Shown in pieces: positions 1 through 8,220 of a stretch of 64,000 nt of DNA. Both the position numbers and the translations under genes were made by a program. Below the pieces are notes generated by a model that was given only the letters and a program-made list of their open reading frames with translations, had not been told where the DNA came from and ran no database searches. This DNA comes from Opitutus sp. ER46. Lineage in GTDB: Bacteria > Verrucomicrobiota > Verrucomicrobiia > Opitutales > Opitutaceae. The first letter of the stretch is position 1, and each line of letters opens with the position of its first letter. The DNA is taken from assembly GCF_003054705.1 (NCBI RefSeq), contig NZ_QAYX01000021.1:124001-188000 (forward strand), read 5' to 3'.

Positions 1-1486
1 GCGCGAAGTGGAGCGCGATGCCGAGGGTGAAATCCACCGCGGCGAGGATGGCCCACACCCGACGGATCGGGCCCTCCAGCGCCGGCAACAGGGTGGCGAT
101 GCGGGCGAGGGCCAGGATGACGAGTGGTTGCAGGCAGATGTGCGTGAGACCCCATTGATCGCGTGGCGTGTGCACGAGAATGCCGCCAACGATGGCGAGG
201 GGAATCGCCGTGATGTAAAAGCGGCGCGAATCAGGCGCCGCGGCCCGGCGCCGCCCGCGCGCCGCGACGATGGCGAGCACGAACAAGCCGCTGGCGCCGA
301 CGGCGAGCGGGAGGTTCACCTGATAGACGTTGAAGGCGACATCGCGCGCGCGGCCGAGGCGGCTCGTTTGCACGATGAGGCGGTCTTGGGGTTCTCCGCG
401 CAGGGGAAAAGGCACCAGCGTGTCGCGCAGGTTTAGCAGGGGCACCAGGATGCGTTGGGCCGGCGACTGTTCGGACCACGCCCCGGCGGTGGTGGTGCTG
501 CCGACGGTAGTGCGGCTGCCGAAGTGGCCGATCGACCAGGCGAGCCACACGCTCGTCACAACCAGCAGCAGCGCGGCGGCGACGGTGACCTCGCGCCAGA
601 ACGCGAAGCGCCGCCAGGCGTTGACCCGCCCGCAAAGGTAACCGGCGCCGATGGCGATGATCCATGGGCCGGCGGAGTAGTGGCTCAGCAACCCGAATCC
701 CAGGCAGAGCCCAACCATGGGGCCGAGCGCGCTGGGTGCGGCGTCATCCAGGGCGGCGAGGGTGGCGGCAAAACCCGTCAGCACGAAGAAAGCGGTGGGC
801 AGCTTCGTCCAGGCGAACGTCAGGTTTTGCGCCACCATCGGGCTAAGCATGAGCAGCAGGAGAACCCACGCGCCGGTGGTGGCCGCCGGTCGCCAGCGTC
901 GGGCCAGCATGACCGCAGGGAGGAGCACGATCGAACTCCAGAGCGTGACGAACACCTGGTAGTCCGAGAAGGTACGGGCGGTCCCCTCGAGCCAGAGGGC
1001 GACGACGACATTCACCAGGGGCGGACGTGCCGTCAGCCCGTACAGGTAGCCAAAGACGGTGTCCAGCGGCCGGCGCTCGAGGAAAAACTGCGTGCGCTGC
1101 CAGTGTTCGAGCCAGTCGACCGCCCAGCCGCCGCCGGAGTAACTGACCACGAGGGCGAGCAGGCCCAGGCTCCAGGCGGCGAAGACGAGCCAGAGCAGGA
1201 GAAAGTGCCTCACCTCCGGAGTCGTCAGCAGCTCGAGGGCGGCGTGGCGGCGCGCCAGCCCGATGCCCGCGACCAGGACGACGGCGATTCCGCCGCCGAG
1301 CGGGTTGCTGCCGCCGGCGGCGAAAACGCCGAACGCGAGCAGGAACTGCAGCCCCAGGGAGCAGACGATGCCGAGGGCGAGCCGCAGGAGGGGCTCGCCC
1401 GCGTGGCGGGGGGCGAGCGCCGAACCGAGGCCAAACGTTGCGACGGCGAAGATTGCGAGGTCACGCAGCGTTTGGACGAGCAACAT
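1..1486 (-). CDS. Multi-span membrane protein, glycosyltransferase-like (3' end beyond window)
   Basis: The minus strand is open from ATG at 1486 to the left edge, so about 495 residues are visible and the C-terminus is missing. The translation begins MLLVQTLRDLAIFAVATFGL and is strongly hydrophobic, with about ten likely membrane segments separated by short loops. Its layout resembles PMT/ArnT-type integral membrane glycosyltransferases or polysaccharide-locus membrane proteins, including an early periplasmic loop rich in Trp, Asp and Glu around residues 125-165, but no catalytic signature was firmly identified. Codon use is normal for the window, and the overlapping plus-strand frames are charged and repetitive. 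It is the leftmost gene of the surface polysaccharide locus and is separated from the upstream glycosyltransferase by a 358-bp repeat-bearing gap. The membrane-protein call is firm; the enzymatic role is inferred from context and a similar-looking protein at 10180-11769. Confidence 0.8.
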   Translation of the reverse strand, partial: MLLVQTLRDLAIFAVATFGLGSALAPRHAGEPLLRLALGIVCSLGLQFLLAFGVFAAGGSNPLGGGIAVVLVAGIGLARRHAALELLTTPEVRHFLLLWLVFAAWSLGLLALVVSYSGGGWAVDWLEHWQRTQFFLERRPLDTVFGYLYGLTARPPLVNVVVALWLEGTARTFSDYQVFVTLWSSIVLLPAVMLARRWRPAATTGAWVLLLLMLSPMVAQNLTFAWTKLPTAFFVLTGFAATLAALDDAAPSALGPMVGLCLGFGLLSHYSAGPWIIAIGAGYLCGRVNAWRRFAFWREVTVAAALLLVVTSVWLAWSIGHFGSRTTVGSTTTAGAWSEQSPAQRILVPLLNLRDTLVPFPLRGEPQDRLIVQTSRLGRARDVAFNVYQVNLPLAVGASGLFVLAIVAARGRRRAAAPDSRRFYITAIPLAIVGGILVHTPRDQWGLTHICLQPLVILALARIATLLPALEGPIRRVWAILAAVDFTLGIALHFA

Positions 1487-1844
1487 GGCGCGGGAGTTCT
1501 AGCGCGATCCGGCCGGGAAACACGTGAATTCTCGTCCCGAGCCTATTTCGGGGCACAGGCCCCCGGCCGAGATAACACGCCAAATCTGGCGTGTTATCGC
1601 CGATAACTCGCCAGATTTGGCGTGTTATCTCGGTATGGCGCCCCGGGTCGCGGTCGAACGAACGGTGCGGCGAACGGAGGCCGCGCCAGGGCGGGCGGGG
1701 GGCGGAGCGAAGGCGCGGCCGGACGGAGGATAGGGCCGGGCGGAACGGCGCGGCGAGACGGCAACGCGTGGCCGAGTGGAAAGGGACGGCCAAATGGAAG
1801 GCGCGGCCGACCGGAGGATGCGGCCTAACGGAAGGACGCGGTCG
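1487..1844. other. Gene-free 358-bp spacer with a double palindrome and a degenerate 17-bp array
   Basis: This gap separates two minus-strand genes. Its left part holds the double palindrome at 1567-1633, and its right part holds a degenerate 17-18-bp tandem array that reaches the stop codon of the glycosyltransferase at 1845. The 80 bp next to the start codon at 1486 should hold the translation signal for the left gene, but no clear promoter was seen. Confidence 0.7.
1567..1633. repeat. Double-palindrome element, copy 1
   Basis: A perfect 23-bp inverted repeat (arms 1567-1589 and 1611-1633) encloses a 21-nt core. Each half is itself a near-perfect hairpin of 28 nt (1571-1598 and 1602-1629) with stem word AACACGCCA and a 4-nt AATC or GATT loop. 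A second copy lies at 44860-44922 with the same 21-nt core but the stem word changed to AACTAGCCA on both sides of the hairpin. Paired changes of this kind indicate selection on folding. It could be a REP/BIME-like element, an RNA hairpin or a DNA-binding site. Confidence 0.85.
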
Positions 1845-1847
1845 TTA
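1690..1847 (-). repeat. Degenerate 17-18-bp tandem array starting at a stop codon
   Basis: Read on the minus strand from the end of the glycosyltransferase gene, the sequence runs through about eight units of 17-20 bp with a rough consensus CGNYNGGCCGCGCCYTC. The last codons of the gene, including its TAA at 1845-1847, fit the start of the array. There is no open frame of protein-like composition here. The role is unknown. Confidence 0.6.
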
Positions 1848-2534
1848 CCGGAGGATGTTGTATTTGAAGATGGCCCACAGCGCGCGGAAGCCGTCGCGCC
1901 AGCCGATCTTCTTTCCCTCGGAATAGGTGCGGCCGTAGTAGCTGATGCCGACCTCGTAGATGGCGACGTTGAGCTTCGCCACCTTGGCGGTGATCTCGGG
2001 TTCGAAGCCGAAGCGGTCCTCCTCGATCGTGATCTGTTTCAGGACCTCCCGGCGGAAAGCCTTATAGCAGGTCTCCATGTCGGTGAGGTTGATGTTCGTG
2101 GCCATGTTGGAGCAGAGGGTCAGGAACTTGTTGCCGACCATGTGCCAGAAATAGACGACGCGATGGGGCTGGCCGCCCTGGAAGCGGGAGCCGAAGACCA
2201 CGTCGGCGCGGCCCTCGACGATGGGTTGGATGAGCCGGGAGTATTCCTGCGGGTCGTATTCGAGGTCGGCGTCCTGAACGAGGACGACATCGCCGGTGGC
2301 GGCGGCGAAGCCGGTGCGGAGGGCGGCGCCCTTGCCCTGGTTCACCTCGTGATAAATCACCTGGCTGACGAGCGGGGCGATTTGGGTGCGCAGGAGGTCG
2401 CGGGTGCCGTCGCGCGAGTAATCGTCGACGATGATGATCTCCATGTCCTTCACGGGGGCCTCGCGCACGCGATCCACGATGGTGCGGATCGTTTTCGCTT
2501 CGTTGTAGCAGGGAATGACGACGGAGAGTTTCAT
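1845..2534 (-). CDS. GT2 family polyprenyl-phosphate sugar transferase-like protein
   Basis: This 229-residue GT-A fold glycosyltransferase has the classic N-terminus with VIPCYNEA at residues 6-13, [12 protein letters not shown] near residue 35 and a QDADLEYDP segment near residue 90 that supplies the metal-binding DxD. Length and motifs match the soluble DPM1-like (dolichyl/polyprenyl-phosphate mannose or glucose synthase) branch of GT2, without the C-terminal membrane anchors of longer relatives. The known role of that branch is to move a hexose from a nucleotide sugar to a lipid phosphate at the inner face of the membrane, giving the donor for PMT-like membrane glycosyltransferases. The neighbouring multi-span proteins would be natural users. 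It starts 75 bp downstream of the asparagine-synthase-like gene and is probably in the same transcript. The sugar is unknown. Confidence 0.9.
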   Translation of the reverse strand: MKLSVVIPCYNEAKTIRTIVDRVREAPVKDMEIIIVDDYSRDGTRDLLRTQIAPLVSQVIYHEVNQGKGAALRTGFAAATGDVVLVQDADLEYDPQEYSRLIQPIVEGRADVVFGSRFQGGQPHRVVYFWHMVGNKFLTLCSNMATNINLTDMETCYKAFRREVLKQITIEEDRFGFEPEITAKVAKLNVAIYEVGISYYGRTYSEGKKIGWRDGFRALWAIFKYNILR

Positions 2535-2609
2535 TGCGGACAGGCGGCTGAGACTGTGGAACGACGTGCCTTCAGGGAAAGCCTTTTCCCGGGGACGTTC
2601 GAGGGGCGA

Positions 2610-3971
2610 TCAGGCGGCGTTGCGCCGCCGGATCAGTGCTTCCAGGGGCTTGAGGGTTACGTATGCATTGAGCGCGTCCAGCAGTGGATCGCCTATTCGC
2701 AGCGTTGAGGCACAGCGGGCCACCGCCGGATATGATCGCAGCCGTGCCCAGCTCCGCGCGACGCCATGCCCTGCGAAGAGCAGGCGGTTAATGTGGGCGA
2801 CGTGATGCTCGTCCACGATTTCGCGCAGGAGTTGCAGGTCGAGTGGCATGGGCGGCGCGGTCTCGAATGCCGCAAGGTCGAGGTAGTTCTGTCCCGACCC
2901 GTCGACCTGACCCTCCACCGCGAGACCCATACGTGAGAAGAACTCACGTTGCCAGCGACGGCGCCGCCGCAGTTCCGCGGGGAGGGTGGTCATGGCCAGT
3001 GCGATCTCAGGGTCGAGGTAGGGGCTCCAAGGCGTGAAGCCGGCGTTGGCCGGCACGATGAGTGCGAAAGACAGAAGCAGCATCTTTTGCCGAATCACCT
3101 CCACGATTTGAAAAACAGGATCTCGGAATGCTTCTCGGTGGGTGGCCCAGTAGGCCTCGCGATATGCCCCCTCGCTTTTCAGGCGGCTCACCCGTCGGTT
3201 CGAGTGCACGCCGCGGGAAAGCCCCAGCAGTGGCAGATCAGCTGCGGATCGGGCGGGCAGCGGTGCGATGCTCCCGGCCCACGCGTCGCCGACGAGGCCA
3301 CTGGCGAGCGGGCCGGGGGTACCGACCCGCTCGCTCACCGCGGCGTAGAACTCCATGTGGTACATGCCATGGGCATGGACGGAGATCCCGAAGGTATCGT
3401 CCCATTCCGGCAATCGGTCGAAGAAGCGCCCGAGAGGCACCTGCGCCCAGGCGACGCCGAGGCGTTCGGCAATCCAACGCGCGCGCGCTACTTCACGCGA
3501 TTTCTCCTGGGTGCGCGAGACACCGTAGGTGAATGCGCGCACCCGCGACTTGTCTTGGAGCAGCGCCGCGATGAGTCGCGAGTCGTAGCCGCCGCTGAGC
3601 GGCAGCGTCAGCGTGCCTTGAACCGAGCTTTCCCAGCGGCAAACCTCCTGCCGCAGGCGATCGAGCACGTCGTCCACGCTGCTGGTACGCCCCTGCCACT
3701 GCTCGACTGGGTCCGGACGTGTGACCTCGTGGAATCGCCCCTGGTCATCACGGTGGAGTCCGTGGCAGGGGAGAACGAATCGTACGCCGCGAACCGGCGT
3801 GTGACCGAAGGCGCAGTATCCGAAGTCGAGGTAGTCGGCCAAGCCGTCGGCGTCGAAGGCGAGGGCGCGATAGTCGATGACCTCGTGAATGCACGCCGAA
3901 GCCCGGCCCGTGTGTTCGTTGTAGAAGTAGGGCTGGGTGCCCAGCCAGTCGGACTCGAAAACCAGCGCCAT
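2610..3971 (-). CDS. Asparagine-synthase-like amide-forming enzyme lacking the glutaminase cysteine
   Basis: This 453-residue protein carries the ATP pyrophosphatase P-loop SGGYDS at residues 126-131, typical of the asparagine synthase domain. Only a shortened N-terminal region precedes it. It keeps the LDFGYCAFGHTP segment (about 48-59) seen at the end of the class II glutamine amidotransferase domain, but the protein begins MALVFESDW, so the Cys2 nucleophile that must follow the initiator Met is absent. The ATG at 3971 was chosen because it lies 2 bp after the CapA stop codon; the open frame extends further upstream, but only by overlapping CapA. It is likely an ATP-dependent amide- or adenylate-forming enzyme that decorates a sugar, or that uses ammonia or another amine. 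It is the third gene of a tight flippase-CapA-asparagine-synthase operon. Confidence 0.85.
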   Translation of the reverse strand: MALVFESDWLGTQPYFYNEHTGRASACIHEVIDYRALAFDADGLADYLDFGYCAFGHTPVRGVRFVLPCHGLHRDDQGRFHEVTRPDPVEQWQGRTSSVDDVLDRLRQEVCRWESSVQGTLTLPLSGGYDSRLIAALLQDKSRVRAFTYGVSRTQEKSREVARARWIAERLGVAWAQVPLGRFFDRLPEWDDTFGISVHAHGMYHMEFYAAVSERVGTPGPLASGLVGDAWAGSIAPLPARSAADLPLLGLSRGVHSNRRVSRLKSEGAYREAYWATHREAFRDPVFQIVEVIRQKMLLLSFALIVPANAGFTPWSPYLDPEIALAMTTLPAELRRRRRWQREFFSRMGLAVEGQVDGSGQNYLDLAAFETAPPMPLDLQLLREIVDEHHVAHINRLLFAGHGVARSWARLRSYPAVARCASTLRIGDPLLDALNAYVTLKPLEALIRRRNAA

Positions 3972-3973
3972 GG

Positions 3974-5188
3974 TTAGTGGTGCAGAAGAGCGGGCGGCAA
4001 AGCGGCGTCCATTCGCGCGCGGCTCTGCGGCGTGCGGCGATCGGGCAGTTCGCCGCCCAGCAATCCGAGGGCAGTGGCGAGTTCCTCGGCGTGAGTGATC
4101 GAGGCGAAAAGATGGTAATGATACAGTTGCCGGGCTTGCCGCTGGGCTCGCCAACGACTCGGCCCGAGCAGGGCAAGCAGGGCATCGCGAGCGACGCGGG
4201 CGAGCAGGCGCGCGCCCCGCCTCGGCGTGTCACCGAGGCCGCTGCGATCAGCGTAGAACGACGCCCACAGACGCAATGCGTACTCCTGATGCAGTGCCTC
4301 CAACATTGTCGGCTCTGACAACGGATCGTTGCGCTCACGCGCTTCCGGGGCGTGGGCAGGGACCTCGCCCTCGGGTTGGAGTGTCGCGGAGCCACGAGCG
4401 CTCGTCTCGCATGTCCAGGCGGTGATCACGGGAGGCGCGTTGAGGTTGGCGAGATCGAGGTGCGCGCGCCAGGAACGACGGGTTGCCGGATGCGGCCACG
4501 CCGCGGGATTCACCAGGGTGTTGCCGAGCCCGTAGAAGATCCACCCTTGCTGAAACCGCTCCCAACCTTGTGGTACGTGCGGGTGGTGGGCGTGCACGAT
4601 GTCCGCGCCTGCGGCCACCATGCTGCGCAGCCAATCCTGCCAAGTGGGTGAGGGCCACGCACTGAGTTCGCTGCCGCCGTGCACCGTTACGATCAGGCGA
4701 TCGACCTTGGCTCGAAGCATGCGAATGCGCGCGATGCACGCCGGGGTGAGCGGGTTCGTGCCTGGACGGTCTGGCCGAGCGACGCCAAACCAGCGGTCGG
4801 CTAGCGCCAACACCGCCACGCGCAATCCCCCGAGGTCGGCAAACCACGGTTCGGCGGCGACGCCAGCGTCCTTTGCCGCACCCAGACAGGGAATGCCCGC
4901 AGCGCGCAATCTCAGCCACGTTTCCTCCAGGCCCGGCGCTCCCAGATCGGCCATATGGTTATTTGCGAGGGTGACGAGCAAGTTGGGCCAGGCGGCCTTC
5001 CAGGCTGGGAGCACTGCCGCCTCCCCGCGCAACACCGGACCGGCTTTGGGGCTGGAACCGAACTCGCGTGGTGCCAGCGGGGTCTCGAGGTTGGCGAGGA
5101 CCAGTCCGGCAGCGGTGGCTGCGTGGTCGAGCCGGCAATCGGCCAATTGCACGGGGGCCAGGTCGCCCAAGAGCACGAGATCGGTCAT
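3974..5188 (-). CDS. CapA family protein (poly-gamma-glutamate/capsule-associated, metallophosphatase-like)
   Basis: This 404-residue protein shows the CapA/PGA_cap signature in order: LGDLAP near the start, NLETPL around 34, LANNHMADLG around 78, VHGGSE near 165, HAHHPHVPQG around 192 and YGLGNTLVNP around 212. These His/Asn/Asp clusters correspond to the metal-binding positions of the calcineurin-like fold. The family is known from polyglutamate capsule synthesis, but many members sit in other polysaccharide loci with unclear reactions. The ATG at 5188 overlaps the flippase TGA (ATGA), and its stop is followed after 2 bp by the asparagine-synthase-like start, so all three are probably translated together. 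There is no signal peptide, so it is probably cytoplasmic, unlike membrane-anchored Bacillus CapA. Confidence 0.88.
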   Translation of the reverse strand: MTDLVLLGDLAPVQLADCRLDHAATAAGLVLANLETPLAPREFGSSPKAGPVLRGEAAVLPAWKAAWPNLLVTLANNHMADLGAPGLEETWLRLRAAGIPCLGAAKDAGVAAEPWFADLGGLRVAVLALADRWFGVARPDRPGTNPLTPACIARIRMLRAKVDRLIVTVHGGSELSAWPSPTWQDWLRSMVAAGADIVHAHHPHVPQGWERFQQGWIFYGLGNTLVNPAAWPHPATRRSWRAHLDLANLNAPPVITAWTCETSARGSATLQPEGEVPAHAPEARERNDPLSEPTMLEALHQEYALRLWASFYADRSGLGDTPRRGARLLARVARDALLALLGPSRWRAQRQARQLYHYHLFASITHAEELATALGLLGGELPDRRTPQSRARMDAALPPALLHH

Positions 5189-6561
5189 GGTGAGGAAGCA
5201 GCCGCGGTCCGGCGCCAGCCGACAAATAGAAACGATTGCAGCAGGAGCGCGACACTGGAGCGGGTGGGCGCAAAGAACAGCGGGGCGATGAAGACGATGA
5301 ACGCCTGCGTCGTCAGCGACGCGATGGCGGCTCCCGTCGCTCCGAAACCTGGGATCAGGAACGCATTCAGGGTGAGATTCAGCGCCGCCCCCATCCCAAC
5401 GTAGTACAGCCCGTAGCGCTGCAGGTCGTGCAGCACGAGCCATTGCGCACGCAACGCGCCGAGACCTGCGAACACGGCGTTCCATCCTGCGAGCGCGAGC
5501 ACGTTCGCCGTCGGAGCGTAGGCGGGGCCGTAGAGCGTGCGCACAATCAACGGGGCTCCGACGCTGAACACCAGCGCCGTGCCTACGCCCGCCCACGCCG
5601 CGACGACGAGCAGGCGTCGCAATAAATGGAGAAATGCGTCGTGGCACTCGTTGAACCGGCGGGCGAGCAGCGGAAAGAAGGTGTTCACGAGGATCATCGG
5701 CAGAATGTAGCCGAACTCGGTGAGGCGGACGGCCGCGGCGTAGATGCCGGTTTCATGCTCCCCGCGCCACCAGGACAACAACACGATATCGATCCGGGTA
5801 TAGACGAGAATGGCGATGTTGGTCAGGGCGAGCGGCCAGGCCCGGCCGATGAGATGCAGGGCTGCCGGCCAGTAAAAGCGCCACGCCGGCATGGGGGTAG
5901 TCGCATGGTAAAACCGCAGCAGGAGCAGGGCACTCAGCATGAGTTCCAGGCCGGCGACCCAGCCGAACCAGGCGAGCGGAGCGCCGAGCGCCGCCCCGAG
6001 CAGACGCAGGGCGGCTCCGGCAACGAGTCCTCCGGTTTGCGCGAGGACGGAGTATCTCGCCTGAGTCTGGGACTGAAACCAGCTATCGAGCGTGAGTACG
6101 ACTGGCATTGCCAGTGTGACGCCCACCCCGTACAGCAAGCCGGGGTTCGTGAGGCTCGCGGACTCGCGCGCGAGGAAGAGGGCATAGCCGGCCCAGGCGA
6201 GCGGCAGGAGCATCAGTCGCAGCCCCGCGGCCGTTGCGAGAATCACGCCCTGTTCGCCGGGTCGGTTGATGACCTCCACCCGAATGATCGCGTCGAGCCC
6301 GAGATCGCACAACCCGGCGAGGATCGCGGCGAGTGCGAGGGCGTTACCGAGCCGGCCCGCCTCGGCCGGGCCGAGATAACGCAACACTACGACGCTCGTC
6401 ACGAACACCAAACCGAAGCGGATGCCCCGTTCGAGGACGAGCCACCCGGCGTTCTGAATCAGGCCGGCGGTCGACGAGACATTGCCGGTGGCCGGCGGGA
6501 GAATCGTGCCCGCCGGTGCCACTCGGAGCAGGGATGCCAGCCGGCGGGGAAGGAAAACCAT
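5185..6561 (-). CDS. Wzx-like polysaccharide flippase (MATE/MOP superfamily)
   Basis: This 458-residue protein has about 12-14 predicted membrane helices and the loop composition of oligosaccharidyl-lipid flippases. The N-terminal portion (NAGWLVLERGIRFGLVF, then a helix ending RYLGPAEAG) matches the polysaccharide biosynthesis protein family, in which the first helix is followed by a Leu-Gly-Pro/Thr-x-x-x-Gly turn. Its expected job is to flip undecaprenyl-diphosphate-linked repeat units to the periplasm for assembly by the O-antigen ligase/polymerase-like protein at 14999-17137. It is the first gene of the flippase-CapA-asparagine-synthase operon. The divergent methyltransferase-like gene starts only 37 bp away, so a shared promoter region is likely. 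Confidence 0.9.
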   Translation of the reverse strand: MVFLPRRLASLLRVAPAGTILPPATGNVSSTAGLIQNAGWLVLERGIRFGLVFVTSVVVLRYLGPAEAGRLGNALALAAILAGLCDLGLDAIIRVEVINRPGEQGVILATAAGLRLMLLPLAWAGYALFLARESASLTNPGLLYGVGVTLAMPVVLTLDSWFQSQTQARYSVLAQTGGLVAGAALRLLGAALGAPLAWFGWVAGLELMLSALLLLRFYHATTPMPAWRFYWPAALHLIGRAWPLALTNIAILVYTRIDIVLLSWWRGEHETGIYAAAVRLTEFGYILPMILVNTFFPLLARRFNECHDAFLHLLRRLLVVAAWAGVGTALVFSVGAPLIVRTLYGPAYAPTANVLALAGWNAVFAGLGALRAQWLVLHDLQRYGLYYVGMGAALNLTLNAFLIPGFGATGAAIASLTTQAFIVFIAPLFFAPTRSSVALLLQSFLFVGWRRTAAASSP

Positions 6562-6597
6562 GGGAAAGTGCTCGCCGAAACGGGCCGAAGGAAAATC

Positions 6598-7314
6598 ATG
6601 GGCGCTCGAATGTCGATTTTAGAGTCGAAGGCCGCTTTCGGGCCGCGGCCAGCCGATGGCTGGCGCGAGGCGATCCGCAAGGGCGGTGCTTTCCTATGGC
6701 TGCTGATGCATCCACAGCTGGCGCGGAAACTCGGTACTCTGAGCACCCGCGGCTACCTTGCGGACACAGGTTGGATCCGCAGCACCTTGCGGCCCCGCGG
6801 TGCGCTCGATCTTGCCGATCCCATGCCGTGGGCAACGTATCCGTTCGTTTCATTCATAGGAGCGCGGCTGCATCCACGGCTGCGGGTATTTGAGTACGGC
6901 GCCGGCACCTCGACCCTTTACTATGCCGCGCGAACCGCTGCGGTGTTCGCGGTCGAACACGACGCAACCTTCCTGCGTCGATTGACGCCGCACCTGCCGG
7001 CCAATGCACGGGTCGAGTTTCAAGCTGAGGGCTCGGAGGCCTATGTTCATGCCGTCGACGGAGCCGCGCCCTTTGACCTCGTGATCGTGGACGGCCGGGA
7101 TCGGGTACGGTGTGCGACCGCGGCGCTGGCGGCACTGGCACCCGGCGGCGTGCTCGTGCTCGACGACGCTGAGCGACAGGAATACGCGCCGGCGCCGGCG
7201 CTGCTGTCGCAGGCGGGATTCCGCCGCCTGGACTTCAACGGGTTGGCTGCCGGCATCGTGCATGCGAAGACGACCGCCGTGTTTTATCGCCCCAACAATT
7301 GCCTCGGCCTCTAG
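6598..7314 (+). CDS. Class I SAM methyltransferase-like protein
   Basis: This 238-residue protein has a Rossmann-type methyltransferase core. Motif I is FEYGAGTSTLYYA around residues 98-110, an acidic residue follows in VFAVEHD near 120, and DLVIVDGRDR near 160 and GGVLVLDDAE near 185 mark strands 4 and 5. The first 90 residues are a specific extension with a hydrophobic stretch (FLWLLMHP). Acceptor residues cannot be predicted, but the setting suggests methylation of a sugar or another polysaccharide-locus metabolite. ATG at 6598 is used; ATG at 6610 is also possible. The divergent flippase is 37 bp upstream, and the next gene begins 9 bp after the stop, so this gene heads a four-gene plus-strand operon. 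Confidence 0.8.
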   Translation: MGARMSILESKAAFGPRPADGWREAIRKGGAFLWLLMHPQLARKLGTLSTRGYLADTGWIRSTLRPRGALDLADPMPWATYPFVSFIGARLHPRLRVFEYGAGTSTLYYAARTAAVFAVEHDATFLRRLTPHLPANARVEFQAEGSEAYVHAVDGAAPFDLVIVDGRDRVRCATAALAALAPGGVLVLDDAERQEYAPAPALLSQAGFRRLDFNGLAAGIVHAKTTAVFYRPNNCLGL

Positions 7315-7323
7315 CGCCTTCCG

Positions 7324-8220
7324 GTGGACGCGTCCTCCATTCCCGTCGTGCTGTTTGCTTACGCGCGCCCCGCGCATCTGGCGCGCGTGCTCGAGTGTCT
7401 CCGCGCCAACGAAGTTCCTGTGATCTACGCGTATGCGGATGGCGCCCGCAGCCACTTGGATGAGGCGGCGGTCGAGGAGGTGCGGGCGAAGTTGCGCGCA
7501 ATTGACTGGGCGGAAGTGCGGCTCACGGCCCGCACGGAGAATCTCGGGCTCGGACGCAATGTCCTGGCGGGCGTTTCCGAGGTGGCGGCGTGCCACGAGG
7601 CATTTGTCGTCTGGGAGGATGATCTCATCGCGGTGCCGGGCACGTATGCGTGGTTGGCTGCCGCGCTGCGGCACTATGCCAGCGATCCGCGGGTGATGAG
7701 CGTCACGGGCTGGACGCATCCCCGCGTGACGCCGCCGGGCGTGGGCGCCGCGCCGTATTTCGATGGGCGGGCGGAGTGCTGGGTCTGGGGCACCTGGGCG
7801 CGAAGCTGGCGCGGGATGGCCGACGAGACCGCGGAGATGAAAATGGCGGCCGCGGTCGCGCGCGGCGTGGCCTCGGGGGCCTACGGTGCCGACTTGCCGG
7901 AAATGGCGCGGGCGGAACGACGACGAAACCTCTGGGCGGTGCGCTGGCTGTATCATCACCTCCAGCAAGGCGGGCTCTGTGTCCGGCCACCCTGGAGCAT
8001 GGTGGAACACATTGGGACGGATGCAGGCGCGACCAACGTGATTGGCTCGGGGCCGTGGTCGGCTGATCCCCTGCGCGCGGCGCCTCCGCTCCCGGAAAGT
8101 TGGCCGGCGGCGCAGGAGGATTCCGCCTGCGCGGTGCTGTGGCGCGCGGTGAATCCACCTGCGCCGTGGCCTTGGCGGCTGGCCCGGCGGCTCCGGGAGA
8201 AACTCCGGTTTGGGCGATGA
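7324..8220 (+). CDS. GT2-like glycosyltransferase
   Basis: This 298-residue protein begins at a GTG codon 9 bp after the previous stop. The N-terminus VVLFAYARPAHLARVLECL is typical of a glycosyltransferase subgroup in which a Tyr/Asn-x-Arg-Pro motif opens the nucleotide-binding fold. NLGLGRNVLAGV near residue 78 and VWEDDLIAVPG near residue 98 provide the acidic metal-binding cluster. The AECWVWGTWARSWRGM segment around 145-160 is usual for this subgroup. It probably adds one residue to the lipid-linked repeat unit in the cytoplasm. It overlaps the next gene by ATGA at 8217-8220. Donor and linkage are unknown. Confidence 0.85.
   Translation: MDASSIPVVLFAYARPAHLARVLECLRANEVPVIYAYADGARSHLDEAAVEEVRAKLRAIDWAEVRLTARTENLGLGRNVLAGVSEVAACHEAFVVWEDDLIAVPGTYAWLAAALRHYASDPRVMSVTGWTHPRVTPPGVGAAPYFDGRAECWVWGTWARSWRGMADETAEMKMAAAVARGVASGAYGADLPEMARAERRRNLWAVRWLYHHLQQGGLCVRPPWSMVEHIGTDAGATNVIGSGPWSADPLRAAPPLPESWPAAQEDSACAVLWRAVNPPAPWPWRLARRLREKLRFGR

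Noticed and set aside
455-1606. 383-codon plus-strand open frame
   Set aside because: It is antisense to the membrane protein gene at 1-1486 and has charged, repetitive composition typical of GC-rich antisense frames.
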